64,000 bases of DNA from Clavibacter capsici (GCF_001280205.1 NZ_CP012573.1:558001-622000), one strand, 5' to 3'. Counted from the stretch's first letter, positions 17,640 to 26,582 are shown. Made by a program: numbers and translations. The notes: a model not told the origin generated them from the letters alone.

Positions 17640-17843
17640 ATGACGAGCGACCGGTCCCTGGCCTTCATCCTGCTGCGCTCGTGCCTCGTGATGGTCGCGC
17701 TCGGCTTCGTCACCGTGCAGACGGGCGGCGGCCTCGGGATCGTGGCCGTCGTCGCGTTCGTGCTCGCGGCGGGCCTCGGCGGCGGCGCGACCTTCTACTG
17801 GCGGCGCCACCTCGCCGCGAAGCGCCGCGACCCGTTCAGCTGA
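17640..17843 (+). CDS. Small two-helix membrane protein (DUF4229-like)
   Basis: 67 aa. Two hydrophobic helices (about residues 8-25 and 33-50) are joined by a TGGGLG turn and followed by the positive tail YWRRHLAAKRRDPFS. This matches the size and shape of actinobacterial DUF4229 proteins of unknown function. TAGGCT at 17567-17572 could be the -10, giving a roughly 60-nt leader ending in a GAGAGGCG-like ribosome site before the ATG. It is convergent with sbcC, with only 25 nt between the stops. Confidence 0.72.
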   Translation: MTSDRSLAFILLRSCLVMVALGFVTVQTGGGLGIVAVVAFVLAAGLGGGATFYWRRHLAAKRRDPFS

Positions 17844-17868
17844 TCCGAGCGGCGCGGCACGAGCCGCC

Positions 17869-20856
17869 TCACGCCGGGTCGGTGACCGTGGACGTGAGCG
17901 TCGACGACCCGTCCGCCCTCCGCCGGACCTCGATCCGGTCGGCCACGCGCTGCTTCAGCTCCTCGACGTGGCTGACGATGCCGACCGTGCGGCCGTCGGA
18001 CGAGAGCCGCCCGAGCTCGGACATGACCGCGTCGAGCGTCTCCGGATCCAGCGTGCCGAACCCCTCGTCGACGAAGAGCGTGCCGAGCTGCAGCCCGCCG
18101 GCCTCGGCCTGCACCACGTCGGCGAGGCCGAGCGCGAGGCTGAGGGACGCGTAGAACGTCTCGCCGCCGGAGAAGCTGGCGGGCTCCCGCACGCGGTCGA
18201 CGACGTGGTCGCGGATCTGCAGCGCGAGCCCCGTCTTCCGCGACCTGCTCGTCGCCTCCCGCTCCTCGCTCACCTCGAGCTCGTAGCGGCCGCTCGACAT
18301 GACCCTGAGGCGCGCGTTGGCGGCCCGCACCACGTCCTCGAAGCGGCGCAGCAGCACGTAGGTGCCCAGGGTGACGCCGCGGCTGTTCTCCGGGGTCGTC
18401 GCGTTGGCGACCTCCGACATGCGGATCGCGGCGCGCGCCTGGTCGCCCGCCCGGGCGCTCTCGCGGCGGGCGTCGTCGTGGCGGGCGAGGGCGGACGCGC
18501 TGCGGTCGGCCCGGTCGCGGGCGCGGGCGGCGCGCTCGGCGCTGGTGCGCGCGGCGGCCTGGGCGGCGTCGAGGGCGGCGCGCGCGGCGTAGGGATCCGC
18601 GTCCTCGGCGCCCGTGAGCGCCGCGACGTCCGGATCCACCAGCCCCTCCGCGACCACGGCCTGCTCCCGCTCGTGCTCGGCGACCCGGCGGGCGTGCGCC
18701 TCGAGGTCGGCGGGCGGCAGGGCGGCGGCGCGCGCGTCGGCCTCGGTCGCGAAGGACCCCGCGGCCAGGGCCTCGACGAGCTCGGCGGCGCGTGCGTCGG
18801 CGTCGGCGGCCGTGCGCTCGCGGGTCGCGGCGAGGGCGACGAGGCGCTCGACGAGGGCGCGCTCCGCGGCCCGGTCGGCGACGAGGGCCGCGACACGGGA
18901 GCCGCCCGCGTCCTCCTCGCCGAGCACCGCGCGCACGGCCGCCTCGTCCTCCGCGCGGAGCTCGCGGGCCCGGGCCGCGCGCTCGCGGAGCCCGGAGAGC
19001 GCCGCCCGGGCGTCGTCGCGGCGGGCGCGGATCCGCTCCGTCCCGGCGTCGTGCGCCACGAGCGCCGCCTCCGCCTCGCGCAGCGCGCCGCCTGCCGCCT
19101 CGGCGTCCGCGAGCAGGGTCGCGCGAGCCGCCACCTCGGCATCGGCGGCCTCGCGCGTGATCCCGCCGAGCGCCGCCTGCGCCACCTCGTGCCGCGCGGT
19201 CGCCGCCGAGAGCGCGGCGACCGCGTCCCCCTGGGCCCGCTCGGCGCGGGCGCGCGCGTCGGCGGCCGCCTCGATCTCCTCGTCGTCGGGGTGGCCGGGC
19301 GCGCTCGGGGCCGGCCGCGGGTGGTCGACGGCGCCGCACACGGGGCAGGGCGCGCCCTCCTCGAGCTCCCGCGCCAGCTCGCCCGCCAGCCCCCGGATCT
19401 TGCGCTGCCGCAGCTCCGCCTCGCGCTGCACGGCCGCGGTCGCGTCGGCGGAGCGCGCGTCGAGGGCGGCGCGGGCCGCGGCGATCCGCGCCTCCAGCTC
19501 CGTCAGCTCGTCCACGCGCCGCCGGGTCGCCTCCGCCTCGGCCAGGCCGGCGCGCGCGGCGTCGACCCCGCCCGCGGCGGCCGCGGCGGCGTCGCGCGCC
19601 TCGACCAGCGGGATCCGCTCGGCCGGCCGCTCCGCGAGCGCCGCGTCCGCCTCCTCCGCCTCCGCCTCGCGCGCCGCGACGGCGTCCTCGGCCGCGCGCA
19701 CGTCGGCGACGCGCCGCGGCAGGCCGCGCTCCCGCGCCTCCGCGTCGGCCAGCGTCGCCAGCTCGGCCACGAGCGCGTCACGCCGGTCGGCGAGCTCCGC
19801 GGGTGGGGCGTCGGCCAGCGTCGGCCGCTCCTCCCGGCACGCCGCGCGGGCCTCGTCGTCGGCCTCGGCGGCGGCGAGGCGAGCCGCCTCCGACCTGTCG
19901 CGGGCCGCGAGCGGGCCGACGACCGACGCCGCGCGCCGCGCCTCCGCCACGCGCTCCGTCAGATCCCGGATCCCCGCGGCCGCGTCCTGCACGGCCGCCT
20001 CGCGCTCCATCAGCGCCCGTCGCCGGGCGAGCGCCCGGGTGACCCGCTCGGCGTCCGCGAGGGCCGTCGCCGCGTCGTGCCGGGTCCGCTCGTCCTCCTC
20101 GCGCGCCGCCTCCGCCGCATCGGCCAGCTCGGCCAGCAGCCGCACGGTGTCGGGCGCGTCGGCGACGTCGAGCGCATCCACCCGCGCCGCCTCGCGCAGC
20201 CCGGTGAGCGCCTCGGCGACCCTCGCGTCGGCGGCGTCGGTGCGCGCCTTCGCGGCCGTGCGCATCTCGGCGAGCTGCCTCGCGGTCCGCTCGTACACCG
20301 CCGTGCCGAACAGCGACTGCAGCACGAGCCGCCGCTGCTCGCCCGTCGAGCGCAGGAACTCGGCGAACTCGCCCTGCGGCAGCACGACGGTCTGCACGAA
20401 CTGCGCGCGCGTGAGCCCGACGATGCGCGCGATCTCCGTGCCCACCTCCTGCGTGCTGGTGCCGACGACCTCGCCCGCGTCGGCGTCCGGCGACGACAGC
20501 CGCACGAGCGTCGCCGTCGCGTTCTGGTTCGTGGTGCCCGTGCCGCTCCTCTTCGGGCGCTGGTGCTGCGGGCTCCGACGCACCCGGTGGATCCCCGCGG
20601 CCGTCTCGAACACGAGCTCCACGTACGGCTCCACGCCGGGTGCCGCGTGGTGGCTGTGCAGGCGGTCGCGGCTCGACCCGTCGCTCGCGAGCGACCCGTA
20701 GAGCGCGAACACGACGGCGTCGATGAGCGTCGACTTGCCGGATCCGGTGGGCCCCTCCAGCAGGAACAGCCCCGACCGCCCGAGCTCGGCGAGGTCGATG
20801 ACGTGCTCGCCGGCGAACGGCCCGATGGCCTGGAGCGTGAGCCGGTGCAGGTCCAT
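17869..20856 (-). CDS. sbcC: Exonuclease SbcCD subunit C
   Basis: A 995-aa SMC/Rad50-type ATPase. Walker A GPTGSGKST is at residues 35-43. Long Ala/Arg/Glu-rich coiled coils flank a zinc-hook CPVC near residue 502. The ABC signature (FSGGETFYASL) and Walker B (LFVDEGFGTLD) lie near the C-terminus. With SbcD it processes hairpins and double-strand break ends. The ATG shares one base with the sbcD stop (TGATG), so the pair is translationally coupled. The length is typical for the actinobacterial subunit. Confidence 0.96.
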   Translation of the reverse strand: MDLHRLTLQAIGPFAGEHVIDLAELGRSGLFLLEGPTGSGKSTLIDAVVFALYGSLASDGSSRDRLHSHHAAPGVEPYVELVFETAAGIHRVRRSPQHQRPKRSGTGTTNQNATATLVRLSSPDADAGEVVGTSTQEVGTEIARIVGLTRAQFVQTVVLPQGEFAEFLRSTGEQRRLVLQSLFGTAVYERTARQLAEMRTAAKARTDAADARVAEALTGLREAARVDALDVADAPDTVRLLAELADAAEAAREEDERTRHDAATALADAERVTRALARRRALMEREAAVQDAAAGIRDLTERVAEARRAASVVGPLAARDRSEAARLAAAEADDEARAACREERPTLADAPPAELADRRDALVAELATLADAEARERGLPRRVADVRAAEDAVAAREAEAEEADAALAERPAERIPLVEARDAAAAAAGGVDAARAGLAEAEATRRRVDELTELEARIAAARAALDARSADATAAVQREAELRQRKIRGLAGELARELEEGAPCPVCGAVDHPRPAPSAPGHPDDEEIEAAADARARAERAQGDAVAALSAATARHEVAQAALGGITREAADAEVAARATLLADAEAAGGALREAEAALVAHDAGTERIRARRDDARAALSGLRERAARARELRAEDEAAVRAVLGEEDAGGSRVAALVADRAAERALVERLVALAATRERTAADADARAAELVEALAAGSFATEADARAAALPPADLEAHARRVAEHEREQAVVAEGLVDPDVAALTGAEDADPYAARAALDAAQAAARTSAERAARARDRADRSASALARHDDARRESARAGDQARAAIRMSEVANATTPENSRGVTLGTYVLLRRFEDVVRAANARLRVMSSGRYELEVSEEREATSRSRKTGLALQIRDHVVDRVREPASFSGGETFYASLSLALGLADVVQAEAGGLQLGTLFVDEGFGTLDPETLDAVMSELGRLSSDGRTVGIVSHVEELKQRVADRIEVRRRADGSSTLTSTVTDPA

Positions 20857-22019
20857 CAGGCGCTCCGGTCCGCGGCCAGGGCCTGCTCGTGGGCCTCCCG
20901 CAGCACGAGCGCCTCGGCCTCGGTGGGCGGCGCCCCGGTCGCGTACGCGACGAAGTCGGCGGCGACCTCGAGCGGATCCGTCGTCGCGTCGACCACGCGC
21001 GACCGGACGCCCTCGACGCGTCCCTCGGGCTCGTGCAGCACGACGAGCGCGTGCGGCAGCGCCTCCCGCACGCGCGCGACGAGGTGCGGCGGGTGCACGG
21101 GATCGGTCACGTGCACGCGCAGCCACGCGTCGGCGAGGTCGGCGTGCCGCCCGTCGACGATCTCGGCGAGCGTCCCTGTGACCTCCGCGAGCCGCCGCGG
21201 GACGGGCGCGTCGATCAGCTCCACCGCGGTGGATCCGTCGGCCGCCAGCTCCACGAGCGCGCTCGACTTCCGCTGCATCCGCTCCCCGAACGAGAACGCG
21301 AGCGGCGAGCCGCTGTACCGGATGCGCGGCCGCCCGGATCCCGCCCCCACCTCCTGCGCCCCGTGCAGGTGCCCGAGTGCCACGTAGTCCGCGCCCCGGA
21401 AGACCGACGCCGGCACCTGGTCGAACCCGCCCACGCGGATGTCCCGCTCGCTCTCGCTGGGCGCGGCGCCCGTGACGAACGCGTGCGCGACCACGACCAC
21501 GCGCGCGTCCGGCCGCTCGGCGGCGTCCGCGCGCACGCGGTCCATCGCGGCGCCCAGCACGGCCTCGTGCGAGCGGGGGAGAGGAGGGGAGCCGGGCGCG
21601 GCGAGCGACGCGCGCACGGCGTCCGGATCCAGGTACGGCACCCCGTAGAACGCGACGGGCCCGTCGGCGTCGTCGATGACCACGGGCACGTCGAGCGCCT
21701 CGGCCGACGCGAGGATCCGCAGCCCGTCGCGCAGCAGCGCCGACGCGAACCCGAGCCGCGCGGCCGAGTCGTGGTTGCCGGGCGTGACGATGACGGTCGC
21801 GAGCGCGCTCAGCCGCGCGAGCGCGTCCCCGAGCAGCCGCACGCTCGGCACCCCGGGCACCGCGCGGTCGTAGACGTCGCCCGCGACGAGCACCACGTCG
21901 ACCTCCCGCTCGCGCACGAGATCCACGAGGTGGTCGAGGAACGCGGCGTGATGCGCGTGCAGGTCCTCGCCGTGGAGGGTGCGCCCGAGGTGCCAGTCGC
22001 TCGTGTGGAGGATGCGCAC
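20856..22019 (-). CDS. sbcD: Exonuclease SbcCD subunit D
   Basis: A 387-aa Mre11-type nuclease. Metal-binding phosphoesterase motifs are in order: TSDWHLG (about residues 6-12), AGDVYDR (about 46), TPGNHDS (about 79), VVVAHAF and LGHLHG. The protein opens MRILHTSDWH, the standard SbcD start. It forms the manganese-dependent nuclease partner of the downstream sbcC product, acting on DNA ends and cruciforms. It is the first gene of the two-gene operon. Confidence 0.96.
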   Translation of the reverse strand: MRILHTSDWHLGRTLHGEDLHAHHAAFLDHLVDLVREREVDVVLVAGDVYDRAVPGVPSVRLLGDALARLSALATVIVTPGNHDSAARLGFASALLRDGLRILASAEALDVPVVIDDADGPVAFYGVPYLDPDAVRASLAAPGSPPLPRSHEAVLGAAMDRVRADAAERPDARVVVVAHAFVTGAAPSESERDIRVGGFDQVPASVFRGADYVALGHLHGAQEVGAGSGRPRIRYSGSPLAFSFGERMQRKSSALVELAADGSTAVELIDAPVPRRLAEVTGTLAEIVDGRHADLADAWLRVHVTDPVHPPHLVARVREALPHALVVLHEPEGRVEGVRSRVVDATTDPLEVAADFVAYATGAPPTEAEALVLREAHEQALAADRSA

Positions 22020-22066
22020 GCGGGTCCTTCCTCGGGGCTGCCGGCGGTGCCCGTCACGCTACCCGA

Positions 22067-22098
22067 GGGCGCCGACACGGCCGGGCCGGTCGGCGCCC
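22067..22098 (-). terminator. Hairpin terminator after the SDR gene
   Basis: Arms 22067-22076 and 22089-22098 pair perfectly over 10 bp and begin 8 nt beyond the SDR stop on the minus strand. Part of the 12-nt loop can pair internally. No T-run follows. Confidence 0.55.
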
Positions 22099-22105
22099 GC
22101 GCTGG

Positions 22106-22927
22106 CTACCCCTTCTTCCCGTGCGCCGCGACCGAGACCGGCTCCCACTCGCGCCAGGTCTCGAGGCGCTGTGCGTAGTCCTTCTCGGCGATGGCGAGCG
22201 GCCCGTCGCCGAGGAAGATCCGCAGCGGCGGCTCCTCCGCGTCGACGATGGCGAGGATCGCGTCGCGCGTCGCCGTCGGGTCACCCGGCGTCGTCTTCTT
22301 GTAGCCCTCGGCCCGGCGCTCGCGCATGCCGTCGTAGGCGGGGTTCTCGTCGCTGCGCTTGGCGGAGGATCCCGACCAGTCGGTGCTGTAGCCGGCGGGC
22401 TCGACGAGCGTCACGTGGATCCCGAACTCGGCCACCTCGAGCGCCAGCGACTGGCTGAGCCCCTCCAGCGCCCACTTCGACGCGTGGTAGATGCCGGTGT
22501 TGGTGAAGGCGCTGATGCCGCCGATGCTCGACACCTGCACGACGTGCCCGGACCGCTGCTCGCGCATGATCTCGACCGCGGCCTGCGTGATCCACAGCGC
22601 GCCGAACAGGTTGGTCTCGAACTGGCCGCGCGCCTCGTCCTCGGTGATCTCCTCGATCGCGCCGAACTGGCCGAAGCCCGCGTTGTTGACGACGACGTCG
22701 AGCGATCCGAAGCGCTCCGCCGCCTGCTGCACGGCGGCGATGCCGGCGTCGCGGTCGGTGACGTCGAGCTCGATGGGGAGCACGGCGTCGCCGTGCCGCT
22801 CGACGAGCGCGTCGAGGGTGGACGTGTCGCGGGCCGTCGCGGCGACGCGGTCGCCGCGCTCCAGCGCCGCCTCCGCCCACTCGCGGCCGAAGCCCTTGGA
22901 TGCTCCGGTGATGAACCAGGTCTTCAT
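22106..22927 (-). CDS. Short-chain dehydrogenase/reductase (SDR)
   Basis: A 273-aa classical-type SDR. It shows the Rossmann motif TGASKGFG (residues 8-15), NNAG (about 86-89), the catalytic Ser of SSIGG, and Tyr-Lys in YHASK (about 153-157). The VEPAGYSTDW segment after the active site is typical of the FabG-like subgroup annotated as NAD(P)-dependent oxidoreductases of unknown substrate. The start was chosen at the ATG behind GAGGACATC. It is transcribed away from the DUF3151 gene and is apparently monocistronic. Confidence 0.9.
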   Translation of the reverse strand: MKTWFITGASKGFGREWAEAALERGDRVAATARDTSTLDALVERHGDAVLPIELDVTDRDAGIAAVQQAAERFGSLDVVVNNAGFGQFGAIEEITEDEARGQFETNLFGALWITQAAVEIMREQRSGHVVQVSSIGGISAFTNTGIYHASKWALEGLSQSLALEVAEFGIHVTLVEPAGYSTDWSGSSAKRSDENPAYDGMRERRAEGYKKTTPGDPTATRDAILAIVDAEEPPLRIFLGDGPLAIAEKDYAQRLETWREWEPVSVAAHGKKG

Positions 22928-23052
22928 GGGGATGTCCTCTCGCTGGGTGCCCCTCCATCCCCCTCCGCGGACGCTGTGAGCGGGCTGACAGCGTGGAGCG
23001 CGTCGGTCCGCGGACATCCCGCCCGCCCTCGGGGCACGCGGGACCGCCTTGG

Positions 23053-23064
23053 TAGGATCGAGTG
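23053..23064 (+). promoter_or_regulatory. -10 element for a leaderless DUF3151 transcript
   Basis: TAGGAT at 23053-23058 is a near-consensus actinobacterial -10 hexamer. It ends 5 nt before the GTG start of the DUF3151 gene, leaving no room for a ribosome site. The -35 region is not recognisable. Confidence 0.6.
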
Positions 23065-23540
23065 TGACTGGAGAGAACCTGCTCGGCGTGCCCGAGACGC
23101 GCCTGGCCGACGAGCCCGAGGTCGCCGCCCGCATCCAGAATGCCGACGGCGATCACGACACCCTCGGTGCCATCGCCGCCGACCACCCGCAGTCGTCGCT
23201 CGTCTGGGCGCTGCTCGCGGACTCGGCCTTCATCCAGGGCGACCGCATCGCCTCGTACGCCTTCGCGCGCGTCGGCTACCACCGCGGCCTCGACTCGCTG
23301 CGCAAGTCCGGCTGGAAGGGCCAGGGCCCCGTGCCGTGGAGCCACGAGCCGAACCGCGGCGTCCTCCGCTCCCTCTACGCGCTCCGCCGCGCGGCCGCCG
23401 CCATCGGCGAGGAGGACGAGGTCTCGCGCCTCACCGCCTTCCTGCGCGACGCGGATCCCACGGCCGCCGGCCACATCGAGGCCGCGACCCAGGGCGCGCT
23501 GCCTCCCACCGAGGCCATCGTCATCCGCGGCCAGGACTGA
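23064..23540 (+). CDS. DUF3151 family protein
   Basis: 158 aa, matching the actinobacterial DUF3151 family of unknown function. The opening TGENLLGVPETRL and the central tryptophan-containing repeats (SSLVWALLADSAFIQGD, GYHRGLDSLRKSGWKG) with predicted tetratricopeptide-like helices are characteristic. It is cytoplasmic, with no catalytic motif. The GTG at 23064 was chosen because of the -10 element 5 nt upstream; a TTG at 23049 would lie before that element. It precedes purA by 74 nt and may be co-transcribed with it. Confidence 0.85.
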   Translation: MTGENLLGVPETRLADEPEVAARIQNADGDHDTLGAIAADHPQSSLVWALLADSAFIQGDRIASYAFARVGYHRGLDSLRKSGWKGQGPVPWSHEPNRGVLRSLYALRRAAAAIGEEDEVSRLTAFLRDADPTAAGHIEAATQGALPPTEAIVIRGQD

Positions 23541-23614
23541 CCCACCGCACCTCCTGCACCACCGCACGCCACCCGATCCAGACCCGACCGACCCGCCCCG
23601 ACGAGGAGTGAGCC

Positions 23615-24904
23615 ATGCCCGCAGTAGTGATCATCGGAGCCCAGTGGGGTGACGAGGGCAAGGGACGCGCGACCGACCTCCTCGGCAGCCGCGTCGACTA
23701 CGTCGTGAAGTTCAACGGCGGCAACAACGCCGGCCACACGGTCGTCGTCGGCGACGAGAAGTACGCGCTGCACCTGCTGCCGTCGGGCATCCTCACGCCG
23801 GGCGTCGTGCCCGTCATCGGCAACGGCGTCGTCGTCGACATCGAGGTGCTGTTCCACGAGCTCGACGCGCTCGCCGCCCGCGGGGTCGACGTCTCGAAGC
23901 TGCGCGTCAGCGCCAACGCGCACGTCATCACGCACTACCACCGCACCATCGACAAGGTCACGGAGCGCTTCCTCGGCAAGCGCCAGATCGGCACCACCGG
24001 CCGCGGCATCGGCCCCACGTACGCCGACAAGATCAACCGCGTGGGCATCCGGATCCAGGACCTCTTCGACGAGAACATCCTGCGCCAGAAGGTCGAGGCG
24101 GCCCTCGACGCCAAGAACCACATGCTCGTCAAGATCTACAACCGCCGCGCCATCTCGGCCGAGGAGATCGTCGAGAGCCTGCTCTCCTACGTCGAGCGCC
24201 TGCGCCCCATGGTCGGCGACGCGTCGCTCGAGCTGAACGCCGCGCTCGACGAGGGCAAGACCGTGCTGTTCGAGGCCGGCCAGGCCACCATGCTCGACAT
24301 CGACCACGGCACGTACCCGTTCGTCACGTCGTCGAGCGCCACGTCCGGCGGCGCCGCCACGGGCTCGGGCGTCGCGCCGAACCGCCTCGAGCGGATCATC
24401 GCGGTCGTCAAGGCGTACACGACCCGCGTCGGCGCAGGTCCCTTCCCCACGGAGCTCCACGACGAGTCGGGCGAGTACCTGCGCGCCAAGGGGTTCGAGT
24501 TCGGGACCACCACCGGCCGCCCGCGACGCTGCGGCTGGTACGACGCGCCCATCGCGCGCTACACGGCCCGCATCAACGGCGTCACCGACTTCGTGCTCAC
24601 CAAGCTCGACGTGCTCTCGGGCCTCGCGACCATCCCGGTGTGCGTCGCCTACGACGTCGACGGCGTGCGCCACGACGAGGTGCCCGTCTCGCAGTCCGAC
24701 TTCCACCACGCGACCCCGATCTACGAGGAGCTGCCGGGCTGGCAGGAGGACATCACGGGCTGCCGCACGTTCGCCGACCTGCCGAAGAACGCGCAGGACT
24801 ACGTGATGGCGATCGAGCGCATGAGCGGCGCCCGCATCTCCGCCGTCGGCGTGGGTCCGGAGCGCGAGCAGGTCGTCGTGCTGCACGACCTCCTCGAGGT
24901 CTGA
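23615..24904 (+). CDS. purA: Adenylosuccinate synthetase
   Basis: A 429-aa PurA converting IMP, aspartate and GTP to adenylosuccinate, the first committed step to AMP. Catalytic Asp13 lies in [10 protein letters not shown] (8-17) and His41 in NGGNNAGHT. The [13 protein letters not shown] loop, the [10 protein letters not shown] segment and the [14 protein letters not shown] motif are all in order. Length and motifs are canonical. The ribosome site is GAGGAGTGAGCC before the ATG. The purine genes purS, purQ and purL lie 36-39 kb further on the other strand, so the pathway is split within the window. Confidence 0.98.
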   Translation: MPAVVIIGAQWGDEGKGRATDLLGSRVDYVVKFNGGNNAGHTVVVGDEKYALHLLPSGILTPGVVPVIGNGVVVDIEVLFHELDALAARGVDVSKLRVSANAHVITHYHRTIDKVTERFLGKRQIGTTGRGIGPTYADKINRVGIRIQDLFDENILRQKVEAALDAKNHMLVKIYNRRAISAEEIVESLLSYVERLRPMVGDASLELNAALDEGKTVLFEAGQATMLDIDHGTYPFVTSSSATSGGAATGSGVAPNRLERIIAVVKAYTTRVGAGPFPTELHDESGEYLRAKGFEFGTTTGRPRRCGWYDAPIARYTARINGVTDFVLTKLDVLSGLATIPVCVAYDVDGVRHDEVPVSQSDFHHATPIYEELPGWQEDITGCRTFADLPKNAQDYVMAIERMSGARISAVGVGPEREQVVVLHDLLEV

Positions 24905-24906
24905 CC

Positions 24907-25125
24907 CTGATCCACGAGGGCTGGGCCGACGACGCGCGTCTCGGCCAGGACGCGTCGGACCTCGCGCGCTTCCTCAGCCGCGCCGACGCCCGCACGATTA
25001 ACCGCGAGCGCCTCCAGGCGGATCTCGACATGGGCCAGGAGCAGTACGTGGCGGCGTGGCGCGAGCTGCACCGGTTCGGGTACGTGTCGTCGGCGGAGCT
25101 GCGTCGGCTCGTCGTCGAGAGGTGA
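24907..25125 (+). CDS. Small protein of unknown function, non-ATG start
   Basis: An open frame of 72 codons from CTG at 24907 (or 74 from CTG at 24901, which overlaps the purA stop as CTGA). Codon third positions are almost all G or C, and the sequence has a protein-like amphipathic composition (ASDLARFLSRADARTI, EQYVAAWRELHRFGYVSS). This argues for a real gene. No ATG, GTG or TTG occurs before ATG 25030, which would leave only 31 residues. Translation is therefore either coupled to purA from a CTG or begins internally. No family was recognised. The stop is 11 nt from the marR stop. Confidence 0.55.
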   Translation: MIHEGWADDARLGQDASDLARFLSRADARTINRERLQADLDMGQEQYVAAWRELHRFGYVSSAELRRLVVER

Positions 25126-25136
25126 TCAGCTGACGA

Positions 25137-25589
25137 TCACGCGCCCTCCGCGCGCAGCGACCGCACCATGCTGCGCAGGATCCGCGTGGCCGCCTCCCGG
25201 TCGGCCTCGCCGAGGTCGGCGAGCATCCGCAGCTCCACCGCGCGCACGGCCGCGCTCGCCTTCGCCAGCTGCCGGCGGCCCGCCGCCGTGAGCCGCGTCG
25301 GCTGCACCCGGCCGACCGCCTCCTCCGCCGGCCGCGTGACGATGCCGTCGCGCTCGAGGGTCTGCAGCAGCACGTTCATGGACTGGCGCGTCACGAAGGC
25401 GCCGCGGGCGAGGTCGGAGTTCGAGGATCCGGGGCGCTGGGCGAGGAGCTCCAGGCACGAGTAATGCGTGATGGTCATGCCGAGGGGTCGCAGCGCCTCC
25501 TCCATCGCCTGCCGCAGCGCGCTCGCCGCCTCCTTCAGGAGGTAGCCGAGCGAGGTCGGGAGGTCGATGCCGTCGGCGCCTTGACTCAT
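25137..25589 (-). CDS. MarR family transcriptional regulator
   Basis: A 150-aa regulator with a central MarR winged helix: ITHYSCLELLAQRPGSSNSDLARG, FVTRQSMNVLLQTLERDG and the wing RVQPTRLTAAGRR. It is divergent from a VOC-family gene. Its ATG lies inside the first of two identical palindromes (25588-25605), so it probably represses itself and the VOC gene. The start was set at the ATG preceding SQGADGIDLP; longer versions would run through both operators. Confidence 0.88.
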   Translation of the reverse strand: MSQGADGIDLPTSLGYLLKEAASALRQAMEEALRPLGMTITHYSCLELLAQRPGSSNSDLARGAFVTRQSMNVLLQTLERDGIVTRPAEEAVGRVQPTRLTAAGRRQLAKASAAVRAVELRMLADLGEADREAATRILRSMVRSLRAEGA

Positions 25590-25605
25590 GTCAGCATTCT
25601 GACAT
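25588..25605. promoter_or_regulatory. MarR-type operator 1
   Basis: ATGTCAGCATTCTGACAT is a perfect inverted repeat (7-bp arms, 4-bp spacer). It overlaps the marR start codon, so binding here would block marR transcription or translation start. Confidence 0.72.
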
Positions 25606-25616
25606 ACGCTCTTCTG

Positions 25617-25632
25617 TGTCAGCAACCTGACA
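25617..25632. promoter_or_regulatory. MarR-type operator 2
   Basis: TGTCAGCAACCTGACA repeats the core TGTCAG-N4-CTGACA of operator 1, centred 28 bp away. That is close to three helical turns, so two dimers could bind the same face of the DNA. It ends 18 nt before the VOC gene start. Confidence 0.72.
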
Positions 25633-25650
25633 TCGACCTGAGGAGACACC

Positions 25651-26019
25651 ATGCCCGTCACCGGCCCCGACTTCATCTCGCTCCAGGTCACCGACCTCGA
25701 CGCTTCGCGCGCCTTCTACGAGCGGTACCTAGGACTCGTGCGCTCGCCCGCCGGACCCCCGCACGCCGTCGTCTTCACGACGACGCCCATCGCGTTCGCG
25801 CTGCGCGACGTGGTCCCCGGCACCGACATCGCGGGTACGCCGCAGCCCGGCATCGGCGCGGCCCTGTGGCTGCACGCGACGGACGTGCAGGGGATCCACG
25901 ACGCGCTCGTGGCGGACGGCCGCACCATCGTCTCCGCGCCCATCGACGGCCCGTTCGGGCGCACGTTCACGTTCGCGGACCCGGACGGCTACCACGTGAC
26001 GCTGCACGACAGGGCGTGA
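25651..26019 (+). CDS. VOC family protein (glyoxalase/bleomycin-resistance fold)
   Basis: A 122-aa vicinal-oxygen-chelate protein. It opens ISLQVTDLDASRAFYERYLGL, has a second half beginning ALWLHATDVQGIHDALVADG, and closes with FTFADPDGYHVTLHD, the two beta-alpha-beta-beta-beta modules of the fold. Members act as lyases, dioxygenases or drug-binding proteins. Control by the divergent MarR regulator suggests detoxification of a small molecule. The ribosome site is GAGGAGACACC. Confidence 0.86.
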   Translation: MPVTGPDFISLQVTDLDASRAFYERYLGLVRSPAGPPHAVVFTTTPIAFALRDVVPGTDIAGTPQPGIGAALWLHATDVQGIHDALVADGRTIVSAPIDGPFGRTFTFADPDGYHVTLHDRA

Positions 26020-26153
26020 CGGACCCGCGCGGCATCCGCCGACCGACGGGTCCCCGTACGATGTGGTCGCCGTGCCCGTCGGGGACCAGACTGGAGGGGC
26101 GGCGGGACCCGACCCGCCCCAGGCCGCGCGGCCCCGCGCACCGGGAAGGACCC

Positions 26154-26582
26154 ATGCTCTCCATCGTCTACTCCAGCACCGCCGAGCGGTCCTTCGACGA
26201 CGTCGACCTCGCGCAGCTCCTGGCGCAGAGCCGCGCGACGAACGAGTCCCACGGGCTCACCGGCCTGCTCGTCCACCGCGAGGGGCGCTTCCTCCAGCTC
26301 ATCGAGGGCGAGGAGGACGACGTCCGGGAGCGCATGGCCGCGATCCTCGCCGACGACCGCCACGGGCGCATCGCCACGCTCATGGAGGAGCGGATCACCG
26401 AGCGCCAGTTCCCCGACTGGACGATGGGGTTCGCGCGCTACGACGCCCGCGTCGCCGAGCGGATCCCCGGCTACCGCGAGTCCTTCGAGGACCTGGAGGG
26501 CGACCGCCCGGACGACCGCATCCGGCCGGCGCTCCGCGAGCTGATCCGGTGGTTCCAGGAGGACACCGGCCGGCTGTCCTGA
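26154..26582 (+). CDS. Stand-alone BLUF blue-light sensor
   Basis: A 142-aa BLUF-domain protein that should bind FAD and sense blue light. All photocycle residues are conserved in spacing: Tyr6, Asn30, Gln48, Trp89 and Met91 correspond to Tyr21, Asn45, Gln63, Trp104 and Met106 of AppA. The Y-S-S-x-A, GLTGLLVHREGRFLQLIEG and FPDWTMGF blocks are intact. After the domain only a short acidic helical tail (RPALRELIRWFQEDT) remains, so signalling must be through protein-protein contact. No EAL, GGDEF or regulator gene is adjacent. The ribosome site is GGAAGGACCC. Confidence 0.9.
   Translation: MLSIVYSSTAERSFDDVDLAQLLAQSRATNESHGLTGLLVHREGRFLQLIEGEEDDVRERMAAILADDRHGRIATLMEERITERQFPDWTMGFARYDARVAERIPGYRESFEDLEGDRPDDRIRPALRELIRWFQEDTGRLS

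Noticed and set aside
17968-21387. Very long open frame on the plus strand opposite sbcC and sbcD
   Set aside because: It is the mirror of high-GC coding on the minus strand; composition is Arg/Gly/Ala-rich with no homology or ribosome site.
26049-26087. 8-bp inverted repeat enclosing a possible -10 before the BLUF gene
   Set aside because: Long loop, GC-rich arms and no second example; chance pairing is likely at this base composition.
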